Counted from the first letter of the stretch, positions 48,039 through 57,928 are shown. The stretch: DNA of 64,000 bases from Kangiella sp. (GCF_014762745.1 NZ_JABURJ010000091.1:1-64000), one strand, 5' to 3'. Notes: generated from the sequence alone by a model not told the origin. Translations and numbers: made by a program.

Positions 48039-49943
48039 TTAACTGGCTAATTTCAGTAACAGTTTATTAAGCTTTGTTGCGAAGCTGGCTGGGTCTTCAA
48101 GCTGGCCTGCTTCGGCTAGTTGAGCCTGGTCAAACAGTACATCAACCCATTCGTTGAACTGGTCTTTATCCTGTTCTTTTTCAACTAACTGAATCAAGGC
48201 GTGTTCAGGGTTCAATTCGAATACTGGCTTAACATCAGGTACTGGCTGGCCTGCTGCCTGCATCATCTTAACGATTTGCAATGGCATGTCACCCTCACCC
48301 GCTACGATGCATGCAGGGGTATTGGTCAGGCGCAATGTGATGCGAACATCGGCTACTTTATCGCCTAGCACTTCTTTGACACGCTTTACTAAATCTTCGT
48401 GTTCTTTTGAGGCCTGCTCCTGAGCTTTTTTGTCTTCGGCATCTTCAAGGTTTCCTAAATCAAGTGAACCCTGAGTCACAGAAACAAATTGCTTTCCTTT
48501 ATATTCCTGCAGGTGCGATACCGTCCATTCGTCAATGCGGTCATGCATCAATAAAACTTCGATACCTTTCTTGCGGAAGATTTCCAGGTGTGGGCTGTTT
48601 TTCGCTGCAAGGAAACTGTCAGTAGCAATGTAATAGATCTTGTCCTGTTCGGGCTTCATACGCTCAATGTAATCATCCAGCGATACGGTTTGTTCTTTGC
48701 TGTCTGTGTGAGTTGAGCTGAAGCGGAACAGACTGGCAATTTTTTCTTTGTTAGCAAAATCTTCGCCCGGGCCTTCTTTCAAGACCTGACCAAATTCATT
48801 CCAGAATTGCTGATACTTTTCCTGGTCTTTCTTGGCCAGTTGCTCAAGCATTTTTAACACGCGGCTTACAGTCGCTGAGCGTAATGATTGGGTGACTGAA
48901 CTGTCTTGCAGAATCTCACGTGAAACGTTAAGCGGCAAATCATTAGAATCAATTAGGCCACGCACGAAGCGCAGATAAACTGGCAGGAATTGTTCAGCGT
49001 CATCCATGATAAAGACACGTTGTACATAAAGCTTCACCCCACGCACGCGATCACGGTTCCACATATCGAACGGAGCTTTGGCAGGAATGTAGAGCAAGCT
49101 GGTGTATTCCTGCTTACCTTCAACCTGATTATGGCTCCAGGTCAGTGCATCCTGAAAATCATGCGCAACATGCTTGTAAAATTCCTGATATTCTTCGTCA
49201 GTGATTTCTGACTTAGGACGAGTCCACAAGGCAGTTGCTTTGTTGACGACTTCAAACTCTGGCTCACTTGGCTTATCTTTGTCATCGCCATGATGCACTT
49301 TGTGCATTTCTACTGGCAACGAAATGTGGTCAGAGTATTTGCCAATAATGGTACGTAGGCGATAATCTTCAAGGAACTCTTCTTCACCTGCTTTTAAGTG
49401 AAGAATAATGTCAGTGCCACGCGTATCTTTACTGGTTGGCTCAATGGTAAACTCACCATCACCGGCCGATTCCCAGATCACAGCCTGATCAGCATCCACA
49501 CCTGCAGCGCGGGTGACCACGGTAACCTTATCAGCAACTATGAAGGCTGAGTAAAAGCCAACACCGAACTGACCAATCAGTTTTGAGTCTTTTTTCTTAT
49601 CGCCGGTTAATTTACTTAGAAAATCAGCAGTACCTGACTTGGCGATAGTACCCAGGTGCGCAATAACCTCTTCTTCGGTCATGCCGATACCATTATCAGA
49701 AATGGTCAGGGTTTTAGCGTCTTTATCGGTGGTAATACGAATGCGAAGTTCAGGGTCATCTGCTAACAGGCTGGCATCATCAAGAGCCTTGAAGCGTAAC
49801 TTGTCAGCCGCATCAGCAGCATTTGAGATAAGCTCACGCAGGAAGATTTCTTTGTTGGAATACAAAGAGTGCACCATCAGGTGCAGCAACTGTTTAACTT
49901 CAGTTTGGAAAGAATGTGTTTGTTTTTCAGCGGTTACTGACAT
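48039..49943 (-). CDS. htpG: HSP90-family chaperone HtpG
   Basis: 634 residues. GHKL ATPase N domain: [73 protein letters not shown]. The middle domain has [14 protein letters not shown] and SREILQDSS, followed by a C-terminal dimerisation domain. Cytosolic ATP-dependent chaperone. A strong heat-shock promoter (49994-50022) precedes it. Confidence 0.97.
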   Translation of the reverse strand: MSVTAEKQTHSFQTEVKQLLHLMVHSLYSNKEIFLRELISNAADAADKLRFKALDDASLLADDPELRIRITTDKDAKTLTISDNGIGMTEEEVIAHLGTIAKSGTADFLSKLTGDKKKDSKLIGQFGVGFYSAFIVADKVTVVTRAAGVDADQAVIWESAGDGEFTIEPTSKDTRGTDIILHLKAGEEEFLEDYRLRTIIGKYSDHISLPVEMHKVHHGDDKDKPSEPEFEVVNKATALWTRPKSEITDEEYQEFYKHVAHDFQDALTWSHNQVEGKQEYTSLLYIPAKAPFDMWNRDRVRGVKLYVQRVFIMDDAEQFLPVYLRFVRGLIDSNDLPLNVSREILQDSSVTQSLRSATVSRVLKMLEQLAKKDQEKYQQFWNEFGQVLKEGPGEDFANKEKIASLFRFSSTHTDSKEQTVSLDDYIERMKPEQDKIYYIATDSFLAAKNSPHLEIFRKKGIEVLLMHDRIDEWTVSHLQEYKGKQFVSVTQGSLDLGNLEDAEDKKAQEQASKEHEDLVKRVKEVLGDKVADVRITLRLTNTPACIVAGEGDMPLQIVKMMQAAGQPVPDVKPVFELNPEHALIQLVEKEQDKDQFNEWVDVLFDQAQLAEAGQLEDPASFATKLNKLLLKLAS

Positions 49944-49993
49944 AACAAATCCCCGTTATTGATTAGATTTAATGATGTTAAAACTTAATCAGA

Positions 49994-50022
49994 ATGTGGG
50001 GATCTGGTGGTTTAATTTCAAG
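49994..50022 (-). promoter_or_regulatory. Sigma-32 heat-shock promoter of htpG
   Basis: On the minus strand CTTGAAA (50016-50022, as TTTCAAG on plus), a 14-bp spacer and CCCCACAT (49994-50001) match the sigma-32 consensus CTTGAAA-N13-15-CCCCATnT with one change. It lies about 50 bp before the htpG ATG and just past the stop of the preceding gene. Confidence 0.88.
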
Positions 50023-50036
50023 CCCGAAGGCTAAAA

Positions 50037-50420
50037 TTATGGCAATTCAATGGCCTGACATTGCACGGTTTGCAAAGGATAGAGAGTGTCGTTTTGTGAA
50101 TCAAATAGATAACACCCCTCTTCGTGCTTGATCAACTGAAATTGACGTGGCATCTCTTCGATACGCCCCATCACTGGAAGGCCATCCTTTTTGTGCTCTG
50201 CAATTTGAATAGAAAGGATATTGGATTCCGTCAGCACATCCTGGGCTAAGGTTACAGGACGCCCATTGAAAATAGTCGAAACCACTTCAGTGAGTTCCGC
50301 GGTGGTTTCAGCTGAAGGGTTGGTAATCACCGCTGGTTTAGCCTGAGCAGGGTCAATGGTCTTGCAGGCCGAAGCCAACAAGACCGTTGAAACCATTGCT
50401 AATAACAGCCTGTAACTCAT
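50037..50420 (-). CDS. Small lipoprotein following the S41 protease
   Basis: 127 residues. Lipobox LLASAC with Cys19, then a low-complexity Pro/Ala/Thr segment and a beta-rich domain with two Cys (GCYLFDSQ, VQCQA). Unknown family. Starts two bases after the stop of the S41 protease gene, so translationally coupled; a partner or modulator of that protease is a reasonable inference. Confidence 0.65.
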   Translation of the reverse strand: MSYRLLLAMVSTVLLASACKTIDPAQAKPAVITNPSAETTAELTEVVSTIFNGRPVTLAQDVLTESNILSIQIAEHKKDGLPVMGRIEEMPRQFQLIKHEEGCYLFDSQNDTLYPLQTVQCQAIELP

Positions 50421-50422
50421 AC

Positions 50423-52036
50423 CTATTTTGGCTCTGTCAGGATCAAGTTCTGTTTCAAGAACATCCGATCACGCAGAATGGATGAGTTGAACAATGAGTT
50501 CTCATCATAAGTATTAGAAGGCTTGTAAGTTTCCTGATGCAACGGTTTAGTTGCTGCTGGGCAAGAACCTGTTTCACGATAGTTTAAAGCAGCGGCCAAT
50601 CTGGCTTCCTGCTCATCACCCAGCAAGTGGTCAAAGTCATCTGCCACCACACAACCACGAACAACATCTTCACCATTGTCGGTTGAAGCAATGACGAAAC
50701 CGTCAGCGTAATCACCAAACTCCTTATCATTCTCGCCCCGGAACTGAATCGTAAAATATGTGGTGCCGCAGTTATCAGTCGCGTAGAAACCATAAGGCTT
50801 ACCGCAAGTATCATCGCCAATTAGAATCACTTCGACATCAATACCACGCAGACCATTAATAAATGCTTCACTGGCTGAACAAGTTCCGCCATCAGACAAC
50901 ACGAAGACTCGGTTAAGATTCAACTGTGGAAGCGGTTGGCCCTGCGAAACGGAAAAGCCCAATGACGTACTGTAGAAAGGTGTTGGCGACAAAGGATCCC
51001 CTGTCACTGGGTTGATAGTCGGATGCTTATCATTGAATACGGTCTGGCTATAAGTTCTGCTTGTGGTTGCAGCACTACCCGCCACCATGTAAGCCAGCTG
51101 GCTTGAAATGGCCAGGAAGCCGCCGCCATTATAACGGAGATCGACAATCAAATCAGTCACACCCTGGTTTTCAAAAGTAGTGAATGCATCGATCAATTCG
51201 GCTTCAGCATCGACAATACCAAAGGTATTAAAGGTCAAGTAGCCCACATCACCACTGGCAGTTGCAATAATTTTTTCATTCTGCACTGGGTCGGTAGTTA
51301 CGATGGCTGAGGTCATTGTCACAGTGCGGGTTGCACCACCCGGTTCCTCAATCAAGAACTCATGGCTTTCGCCTGCACTGCTTGGGAATAAACCTGCATT
51401 CAAAGTATCGACGTCATTGCCATTAATCATGTCGACACCATCGACCTCTAAAATCTTAACGCCTCGCGTTAAGTTGGCATTTGTCGCTGGCGAATTAGGT
51501 TCCGTAAAGGCAACACGTACATCTCGTGGAGGTGAAGATGCCAGTAAAACCCATTCCGCACCATAACCCGCAGACGCACCGGAGGAAACTAACTCCTCAT
51601 AAACATCTGTATCATAAGTGTAATGGAAGCGATCTTTAGGATTACCCGAAGGTGTCAAAGCAGTCGTTTTCAATACATCAAAATAATCCAGCGGATCATT
51701 AAAGTTGGCAGGATTTTGATCTTGAATTTCGTCGTACCAGAGATAGGTATTGTTGCTCCAGGAGCGAAGCCAGAAGTTTTCATGCAAGGTAGAGCCAGGT
51801 TTGTCTGGCCACGGATCCCCATCAATATCAGTACCCGTTCTCGGAACTTCACAATAATCTTTATAAAGTGACTCATCCTCAAACACACCCTGAGTCCAGC
51901 TTAATTGCTCATCTGTTGCAGGCTCAGGGTCTGAGTCTGAGTCCGAACTACAGCTTATTAAAACAAAGGAAAGAGAGGCTATGCCAAGGAGTTTTATACG
52001 ATTTGGCCAGTTATTCTGTTGTGTACTCATGCGCAC
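50423..52036 (-). CDS. S41-family (C-terminal-processing type) lipoprotein protease
   Basis: 537 residues. Lipobox VLISC with Cys29, then an Asp/Ser/Glu-rich spacer (SSDSDSDPEPATDE). Order: N-terminal helical domain (LRSWSNNTYLWYDEIQDQNP), PDZ-like domain (about 180-260, AGYGAEWVLL, GVKILEVDGVDM), then the catalytic tail-protease domain: GYLTFNTFG, DLIVDLRYNGGGFLAISSQLAYM, and GTCSASEAFINGL with the nucleophilic Ser. The general-base Lys is in DTCGKPYGFY. Periplasmic or outer-membrane-anchored. Upstream gene of a two-gene unit with the lipoprotein at 50037. Confidence 0.9.
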   Translation of the reverse strand: MRMSTQQNNWPNRIKLLGIASLSFVLISCSSDSDSDPEPATDEQLSWTQGVFEDESLYKDYCEVPRTGTDIDGDPWPDKPGSTLHENFWLRSWSNNTYLWYDEIQDQNPANFNDPLDYFDVLKTTALTPSGNPKDRFHYTYDTDVYEELVSSGASAGYGAEWVLLASSPPRDVRVAFTEPNSPATNANLTRGVKILEVDGVDMINGNDVDTLNAGLFPSSAGESHEFLIEEPGGATRTVTMTSAIVTTDPVQNEKIIATASGDVGYLTFNTFGIVDAEAELIDAFTTFENQGVTDLIVDLRYNGGGFLAISSQLAYMVAGSAATTSRTYSQTVFNDKHPTINPVTGDPLSPTPFYSTSLGFSVSQGQPLPQLNLNRVFVLSDGGTCSASEAFINGLRGIDVEVILIGDDTCGKPYGFYATDNCGTTYFTIQFRGENDKEFGDYADGFVIASTDNGEDVVRGCVVADDFDHLLGDEQEARLAAALNYRETGSCPAATKPLHQETYKPSNTYDENSLFNSSILRDRMFLKQNLILTEPK

Positions 52037-52161
52037 CTACCCGAACTAAAATAAGTAAAATTGACTGCGGATTAGTATTTCTTAGAGAAACCAAAAATAC
52101 ATTACCAGTTTTGTATCAGTCTGTGTAGTTTTTATACTAAAGCTATCTTAACTCATTGATT

Positions 52162-52794
52162 TCATAGCTTTCGTACTAAATTTACACCGTCGCGTATCGT
52201 TAGTACGACGTTTTCAACTCGTGGATCGGTGACAATTAATTGATTCAGGTTATGAATGGCAATGTCGGTTTCAGCTTCTGGCTCCAAAACCTTGCCAGAC
52301 CAGAGGCAGTTATCAATGACCAGCAATCCATTAGATTTCAATTTAGGAATGATAGCCTGATAATACTGCACATAGTTTTCTTTATCTGCATCAAGAAAAA
52401 CCAGGTCGAATGTTTCGTTCAGATTAGCAATTGTTTCCAGGGCGGGGCCGATTTGGATGGTGATTTTTGAGCCATGAGGGCTACGAGCGAAATAGTCTTT
52501 AGCAAGCTTGGCAACTTCTTCATCAATATCGCAGGTGGTTAGCTTGCCGTCATCGGGCAAGGCTTCGGCCATAGAAAGCGCAGAGTATCCGGTGAACATG
52601 CCAATTTCGAGAATGTTTTTCGCGCCGGTTAAAGCAACTAGCATTTTCAACAGGCGCCCTTCAATCTTGCCGGTCAGCATCTGCGCCATGGGCATGTTGG
52701 TTTCAGTGAACTCGGCAAGCTCTTTCAATAACTCAGGCTCACTGCTGGTATAGAGCCTGGTGTACTCTTCAATCTCCTTATCGATAAAGTTCAT
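52162..52794 (-). CDS. SAM-dependent O-methyltransferase (caffeoyl-CoA OMT family)
   Basis: 210 residues. Class I methyltransferase: SAM motif ILEIGMFTGYSALSMAEAL, acidic motif LTTCDIDEEVAKLAKDYF, and metal-binding DLVFLDADKENYVQYYQ with VIDNCLWSGKV. Divalent-cation-dependent catechol-type O-methyltransferase; substrate unknown. Sits between recR and the S41 gene, interrupting the usual recR-htpG neighbourhood. Confidence 0.9.
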   Translation of the reverse strand: MNFIDKEIEEYTRLYTSSEPELLKELAEFTETNMPMAQMLTGKIEGRLLKMLVALTGAKNILEIGMFTGYSALSMAEALPDDGKLTTCDIDEEVAKLAKDYFARSPHGSKITIQIGPALETIANLNETFDLVFLDADKENYVQYYQAIIPKLKSNGLLVIDNCLWSGKVLEPEAETDIAIHNLNQLIVTDPRVENVVLTIRDGVNLVRKL

Positions 52795-52825
52795 CTTTAC
52801 TCCTGCAGGTGTTTGCGATTAAAGG

Positions 52826-53425
52826 TTAATTCCGATAAGGCTGACGTCCCGAAAGCGAGTGCATCAGGGTTCCGCCATCAATGTATTCAAGCTCACCACC
52901 GAGAGGAACACCTGAGGCAATTCGTGACAGGACAACCTGATTATTTTTTAACATTTCTGCAATAAAATGTGCAGTAGCTTCGCCTTCAACTGTCGAATTG
53001 GTCGCCAAAATAATTTCAGCTGGCTTTTCGTCATCAACCAGACGCTTCAATTGATCGAGCCCCAGATCTTCTGGGCCAATACCATCGAGTGGTGATAAGT
53101 GTCCCATCAATACAAAATATTTGCCCTTGAAACTGGCCGTTGATTCAATGGCATAAACATCAGCAGGACTTTCAACGATACACAGCAAACTATTGTCTCG
53201 AGACTGAGAGTTACAGATTCCGCACAAGTCATCTTCAGTGAAATCACGACAGCGAGAACAATGCTTAACGCCACGCATGGCAGCAACCAAAGCCTCAGCC
53301 AGTTGCTCACCACCTTCGCGGTTACGCTCAAGCAAAAAATACGCCATGCGCTGTGCGGATTTATTACCGACACCCGGTAAACAGGTGAAAGCTTCAATCA
53401 ATTTTTTAATCAATGGTGATTGCAT
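52826..53425 (-). CDS. recR: Recombination mediator RecR
   Basis: 199 residues. N-terminal helix-hairpin-helix ([17 protein letters not shown]), a zinc finger with Cys56, Cys59, Cys68 and Cys71 ([13 protein letters not shown]), and a Toprim domain ([34 protein letters not shown]). It works with RecO/RecF to load RecA on gaps. Third gene of the conserved dnaX-ybaB-recR order, but separated from ybaB by an unusual 391-bp repeat-bearing gap. Confidence 0.97.
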   Translation of the reverse strand: MQSPLIKKLIEAFTCLPGVGNKSAQRMAYFLLERNREGGEQLAEALVAAMRGVKHCSRCRDFTEDDLCGICNSQSRDNSLLCIVESPADVYAIESTASFKGKYFVLMGHLSPLDGIGPEDLGLDQLKRLVDDEKPAEIILATNSTVEGEATAHFIAEMLKNNQVVLSRIASGVPLGGELEYIDGGTLMHSLSGRQPYRN

Positions 53426-53816
53426 TTAAGCGCCTGTAAAAAGGTTTATGATGCATCAAATTTATGTTGGGATTCGCAAGCTCATCACCAACCTACAATG
53501 TGTATTACACGCTCAATGAACAACGAAACGGTGCGTCACGACGCAAGGTCTGCCTCCTTGGGTACCCTACGAATACTGCAATATTTTAATACCGAGAAAG
53601 TTGAACTTATACATCAATTTTTAACGCAGAATTTTTCTTTCTGAGCGAGGAAGCACTGCGCGCAAACCTCTACCCCAAAATAGCGAGAAAGTTGAAGATT
53701 TTTGCTCAAGTTCGAGACAAAACTGCGCGCAGAGACTGAGTGTATAAAAATACTCGATGGCTCGAGCACAGTTTTAACGAAGAAATTGAGCAAAAAGACC
53801 AACTTAATCGCTATTT
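53426..53816. repeat. Repeat-bearing gap between ybaB and recR
   Basis: 391 bp without a credible gene. At 53466-53501 is a fragment ending CACCAACCTACAA that resembles one end of the element at 63810-63864. At 53593-53605 and 53684-53696 the 13-mer CGAGAAAGTTGAA occurs twice (91 bp apart). ACTGCGCGCA occurs at 53655-53664 and 53722-53731. GAGTGTAT/ATACTC near 53738-53755 can form a hairpin. Together these resemble nested or decayed repetitive elements inserted in an operon that is usually compact. Confidence 0.5.
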
Positions 53817-54146
53817 TTAGAATGGGAGGTTCATCCCAGGAGGAAGGTTCATCCCCTTCGTCACCTCCGCCATACGCTCTTTAGTGGTTTCTTCAACCTT
53901 ACGCACTGCGGCATTAACTGCTGCTGCTACCAAATCTTCAAGCAGATCTTTATCGTCGTCCATCAGACTTGGGTCAATTTCTACTCGTTTAACATCGTGA
54001 CGGCCTGTCATGGTGACTTTGACCATGCCTGCTCCTGCTTCTGCGGTAACCTCAAGATTTGCAATTTCTTCTTGAGCTTTTTGCATTTTTTCCTGCATTT
54101 GTTGGGCTTGTTTCATCATGTTGCCCAATCCACCTTTACCGAACAT
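53817..54146 (-). CDS. ybaB: YbaB/EbfC nucleoid-associated protein
   Basis: 109 residues. [33 protein letters not shown] helical tweezer arm, then [44 protein letters not shown]. Dimeric DNA-binding protein. The C-terminal tail [10 protein letters not shown] is typical. 31 bp downstream of dnaX. Confidence 0.96.
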   Translation of the reverse strand: MFGKGGLGNMMKQAQQMQEKMQKAQEEIANLEVTAEAGAGMVKVTMTGRHDVKRVEIDPSLMDDDKDLLEDLVAAAVNAAVRKVEETTKERMAEVTKGMNLPPGMNLPF

Positions 54147-54177
54147 AGTGACCTCGACTTTAATCAGTTAAATATTA

Positions 54178-56355
54178 CTAGGCATCCAGATATTGAATGC
54201 TGTTTTTATCCAGTTGTGCACCAAACTTTTGCGCGATCTGTTGTGCAAAAGGATGCTGTGTAATCGTTTCGCATGCTTTGCGATGCTTGGCTTTGGCAGC
54301 TCTTTGCCAAATCATGGCCGGAGTGGCTACCTGCGCTTCACCAAACTGCCAGTCTACCTGTAGCTTTTTATCAAAATAGTCTGCCAGCGATTCTTCGATT
54401 GCCTGCTTTGCAGTATCGGTACACAGAATATCCTGCGCTGGCTCGACGGTGAGCTGTATTTTATCATCAGAAAGCCATTGGACTGTACTGCATTGTGCAA
54501 TTTGCTGATAACTGCCTGTTAAATCCATATTTTTAACATGTTGCGCCCACTGCCTGGCTTCTTCGGTTGCCGGTGGGTCATTTTCCTCAAAATCATTCTC
54601 ATCAAGCCCATTCTGTTCGAGATGAGTCCCTGAGTAAGTCTTGGCAGCTTCGACTGACTCAAGTTGTTGTTGAACATCTGATTCAGGTCTAGCGGACTCT
54701 GGCTGAAAGGGTTCCAGCTTGAACTCGTCGTCATTTTCTGGCTGAGCTTTTTGCTCTGTAGCCTGAGTTTGTTTGGGAGTATCCGCTTGAGTAGCTTGCT
54801 CAACTTTTGATTCATTGACCTGAGCGACTTCCGGCTCATCGGAAAAGCTAAGTCCTAATGCTGAGTGCAGACTGGCAAGTGCGGCTTGGTCATGTCCCGA
54901 TGGACTATCGGCTGTTTGTTCTGGCGAAGATTTTGCTGATGGTTGCACGGCTTCTTCGCTAACTTGCGTTGAAACTACGGACTGATATTGCTCTGCTATT
55001 GAGTCTTCGTTTCTTTCGTCGTCGCTGAAAGAGGAATAATCATCGGGATTGAATGGCGGTTCTTCTGGGCCATCGGTAGTTGATTGCGCTTCTTCAGTTA
55101 CCACTTTGTCAGCGACTTTTGACTCAGCCTCTTGCACTTGTCGTAGCTTTTGCTCTAGCTCAGCTTTTGGAGCAGGAGCTTGCTGCGAAACAGGCTCTGC
55201 AGGTTTCAGGCTAGCTTTTTTTTTTGCCTCTGAATCTAATGAGGTTTGGCTTGTGCTGTTTTGAATAACCTGGGAAGGTTCAAGTCGGAACGCCAGCATT
55301 CGTAACAGCGCCATTTCAAGTCCCTGCCTTGGTGACGGCGCCCATTCCAGATCGCGGCGAGCATGTAAGCCCATCTGGTAATAAAGCTGCAAATCATCAC
55401 TGGCAATTCTGTTCGAAAAATCTTGAACATAAGGAGCAGCCTGGTCCAATAAAACACCAGTGCTTTGGAAAATGGCAATTTGGTGAATTCGCGATAACAG
55501 CTCTTTAAGGGCATCAGCAAAGTCCACCGGGTAATGGCTCATTTCCGCAACCGCCTTGATTGCCTCTGCCGAATCTTTGTTGGCCAGTGCTTCCAACAAC
55601 TTGACCATAAACTGATGATCAATAGTACCGAGCATGGTACGAATATCTTCTTCCTGAACCTTGCCCTGACCAAAGGCAATAGCCTGATCAAGCAAGCTCA
55701 ATGCATCGCGCATACTGCCTTCGGCCGAACGCGAAATCAGTTCCAGCGCAGGCGTTTCAAAATCAATCGATTCCTGTTGCAGAATGTAAGCTAGGTGCTT
55801 AGAAATAGTCTGCTCTTCCATGTGCTTTAAATGGAACTGCAAACAACGCGACAATACGGTCACTGGAAGTTTTTGCGGATCAGTAGTCGCTAATAAAAAT
55901 ATGACATGCTCTGGTGGTTCTTCTAATGTTTTTAACAGCGCATTGAATGAGCTGTTGGAGAGCATGTGCACCTCATCAATGAGGTAAACCTTATAACGGC
56001 CGCGCGTCGGCTTGTATTGAACATTCTCTAAAAGCTCGCGGGTGTCATCTACTTTGGTTCGTGATGCCGCATCCACTTCAATCAAATCAACAAAACGGCC
56101 CTCGTCAATTTCAACGCAACTGGCACATTCGCCACAGGGTTTTGAGGTTAAACCATTGGTTTCACAGTTAAGACATTTAGAGAGGATGCGCGCGATAGTA
56201 GTTTTACCAACCCCACGCGTGCCAGTGAATAAATAAGCATGATGCAAACGGCCACTTTCAATAGCATTAACCAGCGCACGACTGACGTGTTCCTGACCTT
56301 GTAATTCATCGAAATTCTTTGGACGCCATTTACGGGCGAGCACCTGATAGCTCAT
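54178..56355 (-). CDS. dnaX: DNA polymerase III tau/gamma subunits
   Basis: 725 residues as the full-length tau form. Walker A FTGTRGVGKTTIARIL with Lys51. Zinc site Cys64, Cys74, Cys77, Cys80; DEVHMLSNSSFNALLKTLEEPPEHVIFLLATTDPQKLP covers Walker B, the SSFNALLK motif and sensor 1. Domain III is followed by a long acidic Gln/Glu/Ser-rich linker (about 390-620), and the C-terminal domains IV-V bind DnaB and the polymerase alpha subunit. An A10 run at codons 377-380 with a -1 frame stop immediately after would give a 381-residue gamma form (see 55211-55231). First gene of dnaX-ybaB-recR. Confidence 0.97.
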   Translation of the reverse strand: MSYQVLARKWRPKNFDELQGQEHVSRALVNAIESGRLHHAYLFTGTRGVGKTTIARILSKCLNCETNGLTSKPCGECASCVEIDEGRFVDLIEVDAASRTKVDDTRELLENVQYKPTRGRYKVYLIDEVHMLSNSSFNALLKTLEEPPEHVIFLLATTDPQKLPVTVLSRCLQFHLKHMEEQTISKHLAYILQQESIDFETPALELISRSAEGSMRDALSLLDQAIAFGQGKVQEEDIRTMLGTIDHQFMVKLLEALANKDSAEAIKAVAEMSHYPVDFADALKELLSRIHQIAIFQSTGVLLDQAAPYVQDFSNRIASDDLQLYYQMGLHARRDLEWAPSPRQGLEMALLRMLAFRLEPSQVIQNSTSQTSLDSEAKKKASLKPAEPVSQQAPAPKAELEQKLRQVQEAESKVADKVVTEEAQSTTDGPEEPPFNPDDYSSFSDDERNEDSIAEQYQSVVSTQVSEEAVQPSAKSSPEQTADSPSGHDQAALASLHSALGLSFSDEPEVAQVNESKVEQATQADTPKQTQATEQKAQPENDDEFKLEPFQPESARPESDVQQQLESVEAAKTYSGTHLEQNGLDENDFEENDPPATEEARQWAQHVKNMDLTGSYQQIAQCSTVQWLSDDKIQLTVEPAQDILCTDTAKQAIEESLADYFDKKLQVDWQFGEAQVATPAMIWQRAAKAKHRKACETITQHPFAQQIAQKFGAQLDKNSIQYLDA
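55211..55231 (-). promoter_or_regulatory. Candidate programmed frameshift or transcriptional slippage site in dnaX
   Basis: On the minus strand AGAGG (55227-55231) is followed by C and then ten A residues (55216-55225), in frame GCA AAA AAA AAA GCT. Slipping back one base gives AGC then TAG (55211-55213), so gamma would end at residue 381. One extra A in the mRNA gives the same stop; one fewer reaches TGA a few codons later. A possible downstream stem pairs GAGC-CTG with CAG...GCTC around 55177-55198. Confidence 0.75.
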
Positions 56356-56644
56356 TTTTTAATCGATTTTATTTGAGTGATTGGTAAGTGGGCAAACAAT
56401 AGCACAATTAGCCTTATCGAGAAAATAGAATAATCCTCACCTATCGTACGGTGACAATAATAAAAGATATCAACTCTATCAATATCAATAAGTTAATGGT
56501 CATTTTTACCAAAAGCTTCCCAGCTTGCCCTCTTTTGCCTGCTGTTTCGATCTACAAAATGGAAACCATCAACTATGGTGAATTCTTCATTAAGATTGAG
56601 CTGAAAAGCTCATTTAACCCACTAATCTATTTTTGAGGTACATC

Positions 56645-57145
56645 ATGAAAAAATTAAACAAAATAGCAATCCTTTCTGGACTACTGGTAGCAGCAGGTAT
56701 CAGTCACTCAGCAAATGCCAGCCAAGGCTGTGTAACCTGTGGCGGCTACTTTTATACCGCTGTTTCCTATACCAACAACTACGGTATTACTAATTATCAG
56801 TATATGTCTGTAGGTCCATTTGCTGACGAAGAGTCGTGCAACCAGGCAGTATATAACGATTACGGGAACAATGATGGCTGGCTTCCTTATGAAGGCAGCC
56901 CTAAGTGTGTTTGGCGATTTGAGTCAAATTATGAGGCTTATGAAGACATTATCGATGATTGGAACGGAAGCGCTGACAATCCGAGCAATCCTGGCGTGAT
57001 TACTGATTTAGAGGCCGTTGCAAAAGTTGTTGAGCTTCGTAAGACGTATAATATTAAAGAATACGAAGAAAAACTTCATAATGTAATCAGCCCAATAACT
57101 GATCCAAATAATGACCCTGATGGGAATGCACCAGCTGAAAGATAA
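56645..57145 (+). CDS. Small secreted protein of unknown function
   Basis: 166 residues from the ATG at 56645 (TGAGGT upstream); a TTG four codons earlier is less likely. Signal peptide MKKLNKIAILSGLLVAAGISHSANA. Mature part begins SQGCVTCGGYFYTAVSYTNNYG and contains four Cys (CVTC, SCNQ, KCVW) likely in disulphides, then an Asn/Asp/Pro-rich segment and a charged helix. No family recognised. Only plus-strand gene among the minus-strand blocks here; ends at a strong terminator. Confidence 0.7.
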   Translation: MKKLNKIAILSGLLVAAGISHSANASQGCVTCGGYFYTAVSYTNNYGITNYQYMSVGPFADEESCNQAVYNDYGNNDGWLPYEGSPKCVWRFESNYEAYEDIIDDWNGSADNPSNPGVITDLEAVAKVVELRKTYNIKEYEEKLHNVISPITDPNNDPDGNAPAER

Positions 57146-57167
57146 GTAATTTAAGATACAAAAACAA

Positions 57168-57192
57168 AAAAACCGCCTGATTGGCGGTTTTT
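57168..57192. terminator. Intrinsic terminator, bidirectional
   Basis: 10-bp stem AAAAACCGCC (57168-57177, allowing one mismatch at the edge) with GGCGGTTTTT (57183-57192), TGATT loop, T run on plus and A run before it. Serves the gene at 56645 and possibly the 4.5S RNA from the other strand. Confidence 0.85.
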
Positions 57193-57228
57193 CAATTTCT
57201 ACAACTTAAAAAAGAACTAGAAATTAAA

Positions 57229-57335
<107 letters not shown>

Positions 57336-57338
57336 CGC

Positions 57339-57367
57339 ATTATCCCTCAACTAAAAAAAATTATAAA
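57339..57367 (-). promoter_or_regulatory. Promoter of ffs
   Basis: On the minus strand TTTATA (57362-57367), a 17-bp spacer and GATAAT (57339-57344). The predicted start falls at the 5' end of the 4.5S RNA, which supports both calls. Confidence 0.7.
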
Positions 57368-57376
57368 CCCTAAATC

Positions 57377-57928
57377 TTAAAAATTTGGCACAAAACCTTG
57401 ATGGATAAGGCGGGCCAGTTCAGGAATGGCTTCATTGTCGCCAATATCGGCATAATCATAAGTTGCAAACTGCTGCCAGCTATCAAGAGTCTTTGCAACC
57501 TCAGCCCCCTCCTCAACAGCGCTCAGATGAAACTGCTTTGCATCCCCCGCTAGCTCCATCTTTTCCAGCAATCGTTGCTGCCCTACTAATTTTTTTAATT
57601 GATTCAACAAATTGGCCTGCTGCTGGCTTTCCATTCGCGAGAACTCAATGCGAAAACCATCTTTTGGATATACCTGAAAAAACGTAGGATTGCTCGAATT
57701 CCAGTTCTGCCAGAGGCCTATCACTTCCTGCGTCTCAAAACTAATGGCCAGGTATTGTGAGGATTTCCAGATGGTTATAATTTGTGGCGATTGACCATCG
57801 TTCTCCAAAACATAGCTAACTTTAGTTGCCTGTTGGCTGGATGGTGTGGCAGATAATTGACCAATCGGTGTCAGAAAAACCAATAATCCGACTATCATCG
57901 CAAAGGTATTTGCTACGATTTTGCTCAT
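57377..57928 (-). CDS. Secreted protein of unknown function
   Basis: 183 residues. Signal peptide (MSKIVANTFAMIVGLLVFLTPIGQLSA). Mature part has beta-like VSYVLENDGQSPQIITIWKSSQYLAISFETQEVIGLW, a Gln/Leu-rich helix (MESQQQANLLNQLKKLVGQ) and an alpha-helical end. No family recognised. Lies between ffs and the phosphatase genes on the same strand as the phosphatases, 74 bp after the second, so it may be part of their transcript. Confidence 0.65.
   Translation of the reverse strand: MSKIVANTFAMIVGLLVFLTPIGQLSATPSSQQATKVSYVLENDGQSPQIITIWKSSQYLAISFETQEVIGLWQNWNSSNPTFFQVYPKDGFRIEFSRMESQQQANLLNQLKKLVGQQRLLEKMELAGDAKQFHLSAVEEGAEVAKTLDSWQQFATYDYADIGDNEAIPELARLIHQGFVPNF

Noticed and set aside
56451-56636. 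Possible 61-residue gene before the secreted protein at 56645
   Set aside because: No ribosome site, no family features, and it lies in the promoter region of the downstream gene.
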